The translations under genes were made by a program, and so were the position numbers. This document shows, piece by piece, positions 1 through 8,736 of a stretch of 64,000 nucleotides of DNA (position 1 is its first letter; each line of letters opens with the position of its first letter). This stretch comes from Sandaracinaceae bacterium (lineage in GTDB: Bacteria > Myxococcota_A > Polyangia > Polyangiales > Houyiibacteriaceae): the NCBI GenBank assembly GCA_020633055.1, contig JACKEJ010000005.1:868001-932000 (forward strand), written 5' to 3'. Under the pieces are notes generated by a model. That model was not told the origin of the DNA and searched no databases. It was given only the letters and a program-made list of their open reading frames with translations.

Positions 1-1097
1 ACGACGGGGCCGAGGGGCTCGCTGACGCACAGGCGGATGGGGCTGCCCGGGCGGTCGTCGATGGCCCCGGTCACGCGGTCGCGCACGACGCCTTCGACCT
101 TGGTGCAGGTGCAGGTGTGGCAGATGCCGATGCGGCATCCGCTGCGTGGCTGAAGACCCGCCTCCTCGGCGGCCTCCAGGAGAGACGGCTTCTTGCTGAT
201 GGCCGTGACCCGGCTCTTGCGGAACTCGATGGTGGCCTCGGTGTCACGCTCGGCGCCGGCCGTGGGCAGCGCGAAGTACTCGCAGCGCAGGCGGTCCGTG
301 AGACCGCGCCCGTCGAGCTCGCTGCGCACGCTGTGCACCAAGCCGGAGGGCCCGCACAGGTAGATGAGGTCCGGCGTGAGGCCGCCGAGCGCGTCGTCCA
401 GCTGCGCGGAAGAGAAGCGCCCCACGTGCTCCGTGCTGGGCGCGCCCTGCAAGCTCGGGTGAGCTTCCGGGATGGCCAGCAGCCGGAAGCGTGAGTCGCG
501 CTCGGCCAGGGCGCGCAGGTGCTGATGGAACGCGAAGTCGAGCACGCTGCGCGCGTAGTAGAGCAGCGTGACGCGCTGCACGTTGCGGCAGCGGAGGGCC
601 GCGTCGAGCAGGCTGATCATCGGCGTGATGCCGCTGCCGCCCGCGATCAGGAGCAGCTGCGGGGGCACCTCGCGCGGGAGCACGAAGTCGCCCGCCGCGG
701 CGCCCAGCTCGACCACGTCACCGACGCGCAGGCGCTCGTGGACGTAGCCCGACACGACACCGCCCGGCTGCTTCTTGATGCCGAGCTGCAGGGTGCGCGC
801 CTTGGGCGAGCTGGTGAGGCTGTAGTAGCGCTCGTGCACGATGCCGCCGATGGTCACGCGCAGCGGGACGGCTTGGCCGGGGACGAAGCCCGCGAAGAGG
901 CGGTTGGGGCGGAGCTCGACCCGCAACAGGTCGGGGGTCTCGTGCGTCATCGCGACGACGCGCGCCTTGACGCGCTGCACGCTGAGCAGCGGGTTGATGT
1001 GGGAGAGGGCGAAGTCGATCCAGTGCGGGTCGACGAAGTCGGTGAGGCCGAGCGTGGGGCCGGCCGGGGTCTGTGGGGTGTGGCTGTGGGGGAGCAT
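1..1097 (-). CDS. Ferredoxin reductase with C-terminal 2Fe-2S domain (3' end cut by window)
   Basis: The minus-strand frame is open from ATG 1097 to the window edge, about 365 residues. An FAD-binding module carries the RYYSL motif (ERYYSLTS). An NAD-binding module follows with GGSGITPM, then a plant-type 2Fe-2S ferredoxin domain with CRIGICHTC plus a later LCVS cysteine (C-x4-C-x2-C...C). This order is the FNR-plus-ferredoxin architecture that feeds electrons to fatty-acid desaturases and similar diiron enzymes. GAGGTGACC lies just before the start. The gene is divergent from a FabR/DesT-like regulator, which supports a role in unsaturated fatty acid synthesis. The desaturase partner is presumably off the left edge; that is inference. 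Only a few C-terminal residues seem to be missing. Confidence 0.88.
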   Translation of the reverse strand, partial: MLPHSHTPQTPAGPTLGLTDFVDPHWIDFALSHINPLLSVQRVKARVVAMTHETPDLLRVELRPNRLFAGFVPGQAVPLRVTIGGIVHERYYSLTSSPKARTLQLGIKKQPGGVVSGYVHERLRVGDVVELGAAAGDFVLPREVPPQLLLIAGGSGITPMISLLDAALRCRNVQRVTLLYYARSVLDFAFHQHLRALAERDSRFRLLAIPEAHPSLQGAPSTEHVGRFSSAQLDDALGGLTPDLIYLCGPSGLVHSVRSELDGRGLTDRLRCEYFALPTAGAERDTEATIEFRKSRVTAISKKPSLLEAAEEAGLQPRSGCRIGICHTCTCTKVEGVVRDRVTGAIDDRPGSPIRLCVSEPLGPV

Positions 1098-1122
1098 GGT
1101 CACCTCGTGGTCTCCAGTCGTT

Positions 1123-1144
1123 TCAGTGAACAACCGTGTACTGA
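1123..1144. promoter_or_regulatory. Candidate FabR/DesT-type operator
   Basis: A 22-bp imperfect palindrome has arms TCAGTGAAC and GTGTACTGA around a 4-nt centre. It sits 26 bp upstream of the ferredoxin reductase start. The AGTGAAC half resembles the DesT/FabR recognition element as I remember it. A second, weaker copy (AGTCAACACTTGT) lies at 1168-1180. Binding by the adjacent TetR protein is inferred. Confidence 0.55.
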
Positions 1145-1318
1145 GATATGAGGCCTCCCCGCGATTCAGTCAACACTTGTGCTCTTAAATTTTCGCTACG
1201 AATCCGTAACTTTAGCTTTTATCGTTTATAACCAATACTTTACACATCGAACAAACGTATGCGTAACATATCGAAAACCGGCGGCGCAGCTTTCGGCGCG
1301 CACCTGCTAAGGTGAGGG
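1145..1318. promoter_or_regulatory. AT-rich divergent promoter region
   Basis: This stretch between two divergent genes is much richer in A and T (about 1180-1280) than almost any other part of the window. That fits back-to-back promoters for the reductase and the TetR gene. No single -35/-10 pair can be assigned with certainty. Confidence 0.5.
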
Positions 1319-1981
1319 GTGTCCACGCGCGCCCAGAAGAAGCTCGAGTCCCGCCAGGCCTTGATGGACGCGGTGATCACGCTCACGGCGCACGGACGTA
1401 GCTTCGACAGCCTGAGCCTGCGTCAGGTGACCGCCGAGGCCGGCTTGGTGCCCACGGCGTTCTACCGTCACTTCGACGACATGGAGCAGCTCGGCGTGGC
1501 CGTCGCCGAGCAGGTCTGCCGCGACCTCCGCCCCCTCATCCGCGACGCGCGCCGCGAGGCCACGACGGCGTCGGATTCCGCGGTGCGCGCGTCGGTCGAG
1601 CTCTTCCTGAGCTATGTGCGCCAGCACGAGGCGGCGTTCCAGTTCCTGAGCCACGCGTACGCCGGTGGACGGACGGCCGTGTTCCGCGCCGTGCAGCGCG
1701 AGGTGCGAACGTTCGTGATGGACCTCGCTGACGACCTGCGGCTCGTGCCCCCCTTCAGCGGCTTCCCGTCGGAAGACGTCGAGATGATCTCGAACATCGT
1801 CGTGCAGATGGTGCTGTCGCTCACGCGCGACGTGCTCGCGCTGCCCGAGGGGCAGGCGACGCGCGAGGCCGAGCTGGCGGCGCGCGGCATCCGCGAGATG
1901 CGCTTCATCCTACTGGGCGCGCTGCACTGGAACCCCGCCTTTGGCCAAGTCCCCCTGGAGCTGCTCCGGCCGAAGCCGTAG
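1319..1981 (+). CDS. TetR-family regulator, FabR/DesT-like
   Basis: A 220-residue regulator with a GTG start behind AAGGTGAGGG. The N-terminal helix-turn-helix runs through SLRQVTAEAGLVPTAFYRHF and the following FDDMEQLG. This matches closely, from memory, the E. coli FabR N-terminus (RAQ-K--SR start, APTSFYRHF). FabR/DesT proteins repress unsaturated fatty acid synthesis in response to acyl-CoA or acyl-ACP pools. Divergent transcription from the ferredoxin reductase, with a palindrome between them, fits that role. The ligand and regulon are inferred. Confidence 0.85.
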   Translation: MSTRAQKKLESRQALMDAVITLTAHGRSFDSLSLRQVTAEAGLVPTAFYRHFDDMEQLGVAVAEQVCRDLRPLIRDARREATTASDSAVRASVELFLSYVRQHEAAFQFLSHAYAGGRTAVFRAVQREVRTFVMDLADDLRLVPPFSGFPSEDVEMISNIVVQMVLSLTRDVLALPEGQATREAELAARGIREMRFILLGALHWNPAFGQVPLELLRPKP

Positions 1982-2092
1982 CACCGCTGCCACGACACGC
2001 TCTGCGTCACGCGTGGAGGCCCTTGCGATGCCCACCGCCTCGCGCGTAGAACGATCCGGCGCGCAGGCTGCGCGCGACCAGGAGGCTCCCCC

Positions 2093-2854
2093 ATGAAGCA
2101 CGCACTCGACTCCGTCGGTTCCCTCGCCGCATCCGTCGCCGCAGGCCCTTTCGGCGTCCAGATCGCCCGCACCGCGCGCCAACCCGAACAGCTTCTCGAG
2201 CTGTACGAGATGGAGAACTGCCCGTTCTGTCGGGTGGTGCGCAACACGCTCACGGAGCTGGACCTCGACGCGCTCGTGTTTCCGTGCCCGAAGGGCGGCA
2301 CCCGCTACCGTCCGCAGGTGCGGGCGCGCGGGGGCAAGGAGCTGTTCCCCTATCTCCACGACCCGAACACGGGCACGCGCCTGTACGAGTCGGCCGACAT
2401 CGTGGCCTACCTGTACGAGACGTACGCCGGCGGGAACCCGCCGAGCCATGCGCTGATCAAGAGCGTGCGAACGTCGCCCTCGATGGCAGCCTCCGCGCTG
2501 CGCCTCGGACGCGGGATCCGCGCGCGCACCGGGCGGCTGCCCGAGCAGCACCTCGAGCTCTACAGCTTCGAGGCGAGCCCGTTCTCACGCATCGTCCGAG
2601 AGCGCCTGTGCGAGCTGGAGATCCCCTTCGTGCTCCGCAACTGCGGCCGGACTCAGGCCGTGGAGTGGATCGTGGTGCCCGCCCTGCGCGAGCGTCTGGC
2701 GCCCGACTACGCGCCCACGCAGCGGAACCGCAAGGCGCTGCTGGCGCGCACGGGACGCATGCAGGTGCCGTACCTGGTGGACCCCAACACGGGGCACGAG
2801 ATGTACGAGTCGGCGCGCATCGTCGAGTACCTGGAGGAGACCTACGGCGCCTGA
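2093..2854 (+). CDS. Tandem glutaredoxin/GST N-terminal domain protein
   Basis: This 253-residue protein holds two thioredoxin-fold modules. The first has a CPFC redox motif, a PYLHDPNTG segment and the ESADIVAYL signature. The second repeats the pattern with SPFS in place of the cysteines, then PYLVDPNTG and ESARIVEYL. The ESxxIVxYL signature is the glutathione-binding region of GST N-terminal domains. The first half may be redox-active, while the second probably only binds glutathione or a partner. AGGAGG lies about 10 bases before the ATG. The substrate is unknown. Confidence 0.82.
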   Translation: MKHALDSVGSLAASVAAGPFGVQIARTARQPEQLLELYEMENCPFCRVVRNTLTELDLDALVFPCPKGGTRYRPQVRARGGKELFPYLHDPNTGTRLYESADIVAYLYETYAGGNPPSHALIKSVRTSPSMAASALRLGRGIRARTGRLPEQHLELYSFEASPFSRIVRERLCELEIPFVLRNCGRTQAVEWIVVPALRERLAPDYAPTQRNRKALLARTGRMQVPYLVDPNTGHEMYESARIVEYLEETYGA

Positions 2855-2889
2855 GCGAGGCAACCCCGTACGCTTTAGCGCGGATCGGC

Positions 2890-4542
2890 ATGACGGCCTC
2901 ATCACACACGACGTCCTCGACCGGTGTCGCGCACGAACCCTCTCTGGTGGAAGGTGTGCGCGAGCTGGAGCGCGGTCGACTGCGCGCGGTGCTGCGGGCC
3001 CGCATGTTCGGGGGCCCTGCGACTGCCGTTCGGCTCGGGCGCTTCGCGCTGGAGCGGAAGATCGGCGAGGGCGGCGCCGGGGTGGTGTACGCGGCGTTCG
3101 ACCCGACCATGCAGCGCCGTGTCGCGCTCAAGGCGCTCACCGCCGCCCAGAGTGACCGACGGGCCCTGCTGCGTGAGGCTCGCGCGCTGGCGCAGCTGAG
3201 CCACCCGAACGTGCTCGGCGTGTTCGAGGTGCACGACGAGGGGGACATCGCCTTCGTCGTGTCGGAGCTGGTGGAGGCCGGCTCGCTGCGCGAGTGGATG
3301 CGGGGCGAACACACGCTGCTGGAACGCATCGCCATCGTCTCCGGGGTGGCTGCCGGGGTGTCGTGCGCGCACCGCGCGGGCCTCGTGCATCGCGACCTGA
3401 AGCCCGAAAACGTGCTGGTGGGCGAAGGGCGGCCGCGGGTGGCCGACTTCGGACTGGCACGGCTTTGGGCCGCGGGGGGTGACACCTGGGGCGAGCACCG
3501 GGTGGTCGGGACGCCCGGCTACATGGCGCCCGAGCAACGACGGGGAGCCGCGCCCGCGCCAAGCCAGGATCAGTGGAGCCTGGGCGTGATGGCGTACGAG
3601 CTGCTGTTCGGCCGTCACCCGTACGCCGTGGGGAGCGACGGCGCCGACGGTCCGTCCCGACCGTCGGTGCACGTCGCGGGACCGCCACCGCCACCCGCTG
3701 CCGACCACCCCGCGGGCCGCGCGTGGCCGGTGCTTGCGCGGGCCTTGGACGACGACCCCCAGGCTAGGTGGCCCGACGTCGACGCCTTCGCGCGCGCCAT
3801 CGAGGACGCCCTGGCGCCCGCTCCGGTGGCCCCACCCGCGCGTCCCCGCGCGCTCGTGGTGGGCGCCGTGGTGACCGCCGCGTTGGCCTTGGGACTCACC
3901 GCGCTGGCGCTGCGGGCGCGCGAACAACGCCCCACTCAGGACGCGTCGGTCGATTCGCCGGGAGACCCGTGGGCGGCGCAGTACCCGACCGTGGCGCCCA
4001 TGCTCGCGCGACGTGACTGGGTCGCCTGCAGCGCCTTCTTCGAGGCCCACGAGACGTCCCCCGCGGGCCACGCGGTGTGGGCCACCTGCGCGCGCGCCTC
4101 TGGCGATGGCGCTCGAATCGCGCGCATGTGCGAGGCCTCGTCGGACGACGCCACCCCCCCCGAGGAGTGCGACGCGTTGCTCACCGACGCTCGCAGCGCG
4201 CTGAACGCGGGGCGCCCCGAAGAGTGCATCAAGCGGCTCTGGGAGGGTGAGCACACCATGCTGCGGGGCGTGCTCATGGGAGAGTGCGCAAGCGGCCTCG
4301 CCAGCGACCTCCGCGGAGGATGGCCCTGCCTCTACGCGACGCGCAGCGCAGGTCCCCGCGGCCCCCTCACGACCTGCGGCTTCGCGGGGCACGTCATCGG
4401 CACCAACGGGCTACTCACCCCGGTCGACGCGTATGCTCGTTCGTTCGCGGCGCAGGGCGAGTGGGCTGCCTGCCGCAAGCTGGCCGAGGTGCACGGAGGG
4501 CTGGTGGACGCGCGGACCTGCGTCCCAGGGGGTGGCCCTTGA
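2890..4542 (+). CDS. Transmembrane Ser/Thr protein kinase
   Basis: A protein of about 550 residues from ATG 2890. The kinase domain has the glycine loop GEGGAGVVY, ATP-binding Lys near residue 81 (VALKAL), catalytic HRDLKPEN near residue 167, ADFG, and the GTPGYMAPEQ activation segment. A single membrane helix lies around residues 319-341. An extracytoplasmic domain of about 200 residues with many cysteines follows. The open frame extends upstream over the preceding gene, so the start was chosen just after that gene ends. The next gene, 39 bp downstream, is an ECF sigma factor; such pairs are known in which the kinase phosphorylates the sigma factor. That partnership is inferred here. Confidence 0.88.
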   Translation: MTASSHTTSSTGVAHEPSLVEGVRELERGRLRAVLRARMFGGPATAVRLGRFALERKIGEGGAGVVYAAFDPTMQRRVALKALTAAQSDRRALLREARALAQLSHPNVLGVFEVHDEGDIAFVVSELVEAGSLREWMRGEHTLLERIAIVSGVAAGVSCAHRAGLVHRDLKPENVLVGEGRPRVADFGLARLWAAGGDTWGEHRVVGTPGYMAPEQRRGAAPAPSQDQWSLGVMAYELLFGRHPYAVGSDGADGPSRPSVHVAGPPPPPAADHPAGRAWPVLARALDDDPQARWPDVDAFARAIEDALAPAPVAPPARPRALVVGAVVTAALALGLTALALRAREQRPTQDASVDSPGDPWAAQYPTVAPMLARRDWVACSAFFEAHETSPAGHAVWATCARASGDGARIARMCEASSDDATPPEECDALLTDARSALNAGRPEECIKRLWEGEHTMLRGVLMGECASGLASDLRGGWPCLYATRSAGPRGPLTTCGFAGHVIGTNGLLTPVDAYARSFAAQGEWAACRKLAEVHGGLVDARTCVPGGGP

Positions 4543-4581
4543 GCTTGCCGCCCACGGAGCGTCGCGGCATGCTCGACCGCG

Positions 4582-5286
4582 ATGCCAACGCCGCTGGGTG
4601 ACGACGATCGCGCGCTGCTGGAAGCGTGGCGCGCGGGGGATGCGCAGGCAGGTGAGGCGCTCTTCAACCGCCACTTCGACGCCATCTACGACTTCTTCGC
4701 GTCGAAGCTGAGCATCGACGTGAGCGACCTGGTGCAGCGCACCTTCCTGGGCTGCGTGGAGGCGCGCGACCGGTTCCGCGGCGACGCCAGCTTCCGCACG
4801 TTCCTGTACGCCATCGCGCGGCACGAGCTGTATGGCTACTTCCGCAGCCGCAAGCGCAACGAGGCGCTGGACTTCTCGGTGTCGTCGCTGTCCGACCTCG
4901 CCCCGGGCCCCAGCAGCCTGCTGCGCGCGGGCACCGAACGCGCGCGGCTGGTGGAGGCGCTGCGCACGCTGCCGCTGGACCTCCAGATCATCCTCGAGCT
5001 GCGCTTCTGGGAAGACCTGAGCGGACCCGAGCTGGCCATCGTGCTCGAGATCCCCGAGGGCACCGTGCGCAGCCGCCTGCGCCGCGGGGTCGAGGCGCTG
5101 CGCGAGCAGCTGGCGCGCGGCACGGGGTCACCCACGGGTGTCGCACAGGCTGCTGCCGAGCTCGAGGCGTGGTCGAGCGCGCTGCGGGGCGAAGCGACTG
5201 GGGACGACGAGCAAGCGAGCGACGGGGGGACCGAGGACGCGACCAAGGACGACGGCCAGGCGAGGGGCGGCGACGCGGCTCGGTGA
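4582..5286 (+). CDS. ECF-type RNA polymerase sigma factor
   Basis: A 234-residue sigma-70-family protein. Region 2 shows FNRHFDAIYDFF, DLVQRTFLGC and a FRTFLYAIARHELYGYFR segment. Region 4 shows LPLDLQIILELRFWEDLSGPELA and a GTVRSRLRRGVEALR recognition helix. A low-complexity Asp/Gly/Ala tail of about 50 residues follows. It lies directly downstream of a transmembrane Ser/Thr kinase and no anti-sigma gene is adjacent. Control by phosphorylation rather than by an anti-sigma factor is therefore plausible, but not shown. Confidence 0.88.
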   Translation: MPTPLGDDDRALLEAWRAGDAQAGEALFNRHFDAIYDFFASKLSIDVSDLVQRTFLGCVEARDRFRGDASFRTFLYAIARHELYGYFRSRKRNEALDFSVSSLSDLAPGPSSLLRAGTERARLVEALRTLPLDLQIILELRFWEDLSGPELAIVLEIPEGTVRSRLRRGVEALREQLARGTGSPTGVAQAAAELEAWSSALRGEATGDDEQASDGGTEDATKDDGQARGGDAAR

Positions 5287-5368
5287 AGGCGTGCCGCGAG
5301 GACGCTCCTCGGAGGGCTACTCCGTCGGGGACGATGGGAAGGCGTCCATGCGACGCACCGTGGCGCGC

Positions 5369-6184
5369 TCAGAAGGTGCCGCAGTCGGGGTCCGCGTAGG
5401 TGTCCACCAAGCGGCGCAGCCCGCGCGCGAACGTGGCCGCCGTGCCGTCCAGCTCTCGCCTGAGCCACCAGGCCACGGTGGTCTGCACAATCTCGCCTTC
5501 GAAGGCACCCACTCCCCCACGCGCCTCGAAGTACCGATACCCCGCGTCGGGGTTCGCGCAGAAGTCGTGGTGCAGGAAGTAGTGGAAGCGCCAGACGTAG
5601 CCGTCGGCCTCGCCGCGCGCGATGGCCGCTGCGTAGAGGTCGCGCTCCCGCGCCGCGCACTCGGTCTCACGCTCGAGCTTCTGGCGCGTGAAGTGGAAGA
5701 TGCGCGCGAGGGGCGCCACGTACGCGTCGAAGATGGGCTGGGTCTGCTCCCGGAACGCGGGGTCGCTCGCCCCAGGCACGGCGTAGTCCACGAGCCACCG
5801 CACGAAGGCCGGGTCGTAGTGACCGAAGGCCGCGTCGGCCGCGTACTCGAAGCGCGACCCGTCGAGCGCGTGAGGACCCGACGTGAACATGCGCGCGCCG
5901 GAGAGGCGCACCACGTCGGCGAGCGGCACCAACGAGAGCACGTGACAGCCGAAGCTGTACACACCGCCGCGGTCGATGGGCTCGGCGTCTTCGCAGGAGT
6001 CCTGCGCGCGATCGAGTCGGGTCCACACGTCGCGCGAGAGCGACGCGCTCCCCGCCGAGCGAGGCGTCCCCACCTGGGCCGCTTCAGGCAACGCGCGTGA
6101 CGAAGCCCCGGAGGAGGCCGGTCCGCAACCCGCCGCGCACAGCGCCACCCCCCCGACGACGTGGACGAAGCGCAGGCCGCTCAT
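5369..6184 (-). CDS. Hypothetical lipoprotein
   Basis: A 271-residue protein starting with a short basic, hydrophobic signal and the lipobox AAGC (Cys near residue 20). The mature part is rich in aromatic and charged residues (FHYFLHHDFCANPDAGYRYF) and has no domain I recognise. Its ATG overlaps the stop codon of the upstream MpaB-type oxygenase as ATGA. The two genes are therefore probably translated together and may act in one process. A longer in-frame start exists but would lose the signal peptide. Confidence 0.7.
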   Translation of the reverse strand: MSGLRFVHVVGGVALCAAGCGPASSGASSRALPEAAQVGTPRSAGSASLSRDVWTRLDRAQDSCEDAEPIDRGGVYSFGCHVLSLVPLADVVRLSGARMFTSGPHALDGSRFEYAADAAFGHYDPAFVRWLVDYAVPGASDPAFREQTQPIFDAYVAPLARIFHFTRQKLERETECAARERDLYAAAIARGEADGYVWRFHYFLHHDFCANPDAGYRYFEARGGVGAFEGEIVQTTVAWWLRRELDGTAATFARGLRRLVDTYADPDCGTF

Positions 6185-7113
6185 GGCGCGCTCACCGACG
6201 CGGGCGCGAGGGGCTCGCCGGGGCCGCCGAGGCGGCGTCGCAGCGCGGGATAGAACACGATCGGAGAGACTTCCATGAAGCGCGGCATGACGGCGTAGTA
6301 GAGGCGCGCGAAGCCGCGCAGCACGCCGTAGACCGTGCGGCTGAGGGGCGTAGAGGTCCAGCCGAACGCTGCCCGGGTGCTGCCGGGGAGCCCCTCCACG
6401 GCCAAGGAGCGGAAGAGCCACCCGAAGAGCGTGAGCGGGAAGCGTGCCCCACTCACCAGCGACTCGGCCACGCGCTGCCCCGCGGGGGTCACGTGCAGGC
6501 CGCGTTCGAGCATGTCCGCGAAGTAGGCCTCGAAGTCCGTGAGCGTGGGTGGGATGTTCGCGGCGCGCACGTTGAAGGACAGCGCGAAGAGCTTCGACTC
6601 TTCGTACATGCGCTCGAGCTCGTCATGGGGCGGCACCGCCAGCACCTCGCGACGGCCGAAGAGGATGCCCTCCACCAGCGTGGCCCAGACCCACGTGGTG
6701 GCCTCGGGGTCCATGGCGGAGTAGCTGCGGTCCGGCACGCCGGGCTCGTCGCTCGGGATGGTGCCGCGCACCGGGATGTGTGCGCGGAAGACGCGGGCCG
6801 CAAGCCGGAGGGCGAAGCGCTGTCGTCCGAGCGTGACCGCCAGGATGCCCAGGAACGTGCGGAACGCGCGGGCGAGAGGACTGCGCGCGTAGTCGCTGTG
6901 GTCGTGCACACCTTGGGCGACAACCGGGTGAGCGATCTGCAGCAGCAGCGCGCGCGCCGCCCCGAAGAAGGTGGCGTGCGAGATGGCCAGGCGACGAAAG
7001 GCCGAGTCGAGCGCGAAGAGCCCGGTGTTGTCGTCGAGCCCCGTCGCGATGGCGGCCGCCGAGAGCTCGCGGCAGAACTTGGTCTCGGCAGGGGTGGGTT
7101 CGCTGTTATTCAC
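6181..7113 (-). CDS. MpaB/DUF2236-type oxygenase-like protein
   Basis: A protein of about 310 residues with a GTG start (7113, or 7116 one codon earlier). It has the DUF2236/MpaB pattern: an N-terminal LLLQIAHPVVAQGVHDHSDY segment, then TWVWATLVEG and PGSTRAAFGW near the C-terminus. Family members bind heme b; some, such as latex-clearing Lcp, are oxygenases. The substrate here is unknown. It is divergent from a cytochrome P450 gene, with a palindrome beside its start, and is coupled to a lipoprotein gene downstream. Confidence 0.8.
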   Translation of the reverse strand: MNNSEPTPAETKFCRELSAAAIATGLDDNTGLFALDSAFRRLAISHATFFGAARALLLQIAHPVVAQGVHDHSDYARSPLARAFRTFLGILAVTLGRQRFALRLAARVFRAHIPVRGTIPSDEPGVPDRSYSAMDPEATTWVWATLVEGILFGRREVLAVPPHDELERMYEESKLFALSFNVRAANIPPTLTDFEAYFADMLERGLHVTPAGQRVAESLVSGARFPLTLFGWLFRSLAVEGLPGSTRAAFGWTSTPLSRTVYGVLRGFARLYYAVMPRFMEVSPIVFYPALRRRLGGPGEPLAPASVSAP

Positions 7114-7115
7114 CA

Positions 7116-7135
7116 CCCGGCGAATATACGCCGGG
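7116..7135. promoter_or_regulatory. Inverted repeat at divergent MpaB/P450 promoter region
   Basis: Perfect 7-bp arms CCCGGCG and CGCCGGG flank the AT-only centre AATATA. The repeat abuts the start of the MpaB-like gene and lies 116 bp before the P450. It could be an operator or an mRNA hairpin near the start codon. Confidence 0.45.
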
Positions 7136-7251
7136 GATGGCGAGGCGCCCAGCCGAACGCGTCCGCGCCGCGGGCGCTCGATGGCCGCGACGGAGCGTTT
7201 CCTGGCCGCGCGACACCGACGCCCATCGGGCTGCGCGGCTAGCGTGAGGTC

Positions 7252-8736
7252 ATGCTCTTCGACCATCTCCGCCATCCCGAGCTCCCTCCCGGCCCGAGCA
7301 TGCCCTCGTGGCTCCAGCTGTATCACTGGCTCGGGGACTCCCGCGCCTTCTACGCGCAGCAGCGGGCGCTGCACGGCGACGTCTTCACCATCCGTCCGTT
7401 CGGCGTGGTGCCCTCCGTCGTCTTCGCGCACCCGGCCGCGGTGCGCGAGATCCTGCAGGTGACGCCAGGGACCTTCGGACACGCCAACGACCTGGCGCAG
7501 ATCTCGGTGGGCACCGACTCGGTCATCCTCCGCAACGGCGACCCCCATCGTCTGGCGCGGCGGCGCCTCATGCCGTCGTTTCTCGGCGCGCCGCTGCACG
7601 CGCTCGGACCGCGCATGCTCGAGGCGACCGACGAGGCCATCGACGCGCTCTCGCCTGGGGAGCAGGTGGACTTCCTGTGGCTCGGACGACGGCTGACCTT
7701 GCACATCATCTTCCGCACGCTGTTCGGGGTGGGCGCGAGCGGTCGCTACGACGCGCTCTTCCGCGAGGTGCTGACGCTGGCGGAGGGCGCTCAGGACCCC
7801 TTCGCGATGATGGCCGCCACGGTGCTCCCGCCTGGGCTGCTCGCCGCGGTGACGCGCGGGAGCCACGACGGAGAAGGACGGCGGCGGCGAGACCCCGCGT
7901 GGGTCGTGCCGCTGCGGAGCGGGTCGATGGTGCGCGCGAACCGACGCGTGCGAGACATGCTGTTGGCCCACGTGCGGGACGTGCGCGCCGGGCGCGTCGA
8001 GGCCCTGCCCGACTCGGTGTTCGCGCAGATCCTGCGGCGCGCCGACGCGAGCGACGGGCCCGCGCTGGGTGACGACGAGCTCGTGAGCGAGCTGCTCACC
8101 CTGTTGCTGGCGGGGCACGACACCACCGCCATCGCGCTCTCGTGGGCGCTGCGGCTCTTGCTGCACCACGAGTCCACGTGGGCGGCGCTGTGCAACGAGG
8201 TGGCGCGCAGCGTGGCGGAGCACGGCGCGCTCGACGTGTCCGCGGTGGACCGACTGCCCTACCTCGACGCTGCGGTGCGCGAGAGCATGCGGCTGCAGCC
8301 CATCGTCCCCGCCATCGCGCGCCGCGCGCTCGTCGACACGGTCATCGCCGGTGTGCGCATCCCAGCCGGGGTGATGGTGCAGGCGCTGACCACCGGCGGA
8401 CAGCATGACGAAGACCTGTGGCCCGACGCGCGCGCGTTCCGACCGGAGCGCATGCTGGACACGTCGGCCCGCCCCGAGGCGCTCTTGCCGTTCGGGGGCG
8501 GCTATCGGCGCTGCGTGGGCGCGGCCTTCGCGACCCTGGAGCTGAAGCTCATCCTCGCGCGCCTCGCACAGCGCACCGAGCTGCGGCTCTTGCTCAGCGA
8601 GGCCCCGGTCCCGGGCCGCAGCGGCATCTTGGCGCAGCCGCACGGGGGTGCCCCGGTCCTGGTGACGGCACGCCATCCCCGTGAGACGAGGTCTGCCCGC
8701 CCGGCTCACTCCTCGAGCGCGAGCTTGGCCCGGTAG
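7252..8736 (+). CDS. Cytochrome P450
   Basis: A 494-residue P450. The I-helix oxygen-binding motif AGHDTT lies near residues 287-292. ESMR is the ExxR motif, FRPERM the PERF-like motif, and FGGGYRRCVGA carries the heme-ligand cysteine near residue 421. It lacks a membrane anchor, so it is probably cytosolic and uses a separate reductase and ferredoxin. The 3' end overlaps the convergent AraC gene by about 31 bp. The neighbouring MpaB-like oxygenase suggests oxidation of a hydrophobic compound; the substrate cannot be read from sequence. Confidence 0.93.
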   Translation: MLFDHLRHPELPPGPSMPSWLQLYHWLGDSRAFYAQQRALHGDVFTIRPFGVVPSVVFAHPAAVREILQVTPGTFGHANDLAQISVGTDSVILRNGDPHRLARRRLMPSFLGAPLHALGPRMLEATDEAIDALSPGEQVDFLWLGRRLTLHIIFRTLFGVGASGRYDALFREVLTLAEGAQDPFAMMAATVLPPGLLAAVTRGSHDGEGRRRRDPAWVVPLRSGSMVRANRRVRDMLLAHVRDVRAGRVEALPDSVFAQILRRADASDGPALGDDELVSELLTLLLAGHDTTAIALSWALRLLLHHESTWAALCNEVARSVAEHGALDVSAVDRLPYLDAAVRESMRLQPIVPAIARRALVDTVIAGVRIPAGVMVQALTTGGQHDEDLWPDARAFRPERMLDTSARPEALLPFGGGYRRCVGAAFATLELKLILARLAQRTELRLLLSEAPVPGRSGILAQPHGGAPVLVTARHPRETRSARPAHSSSASLAR

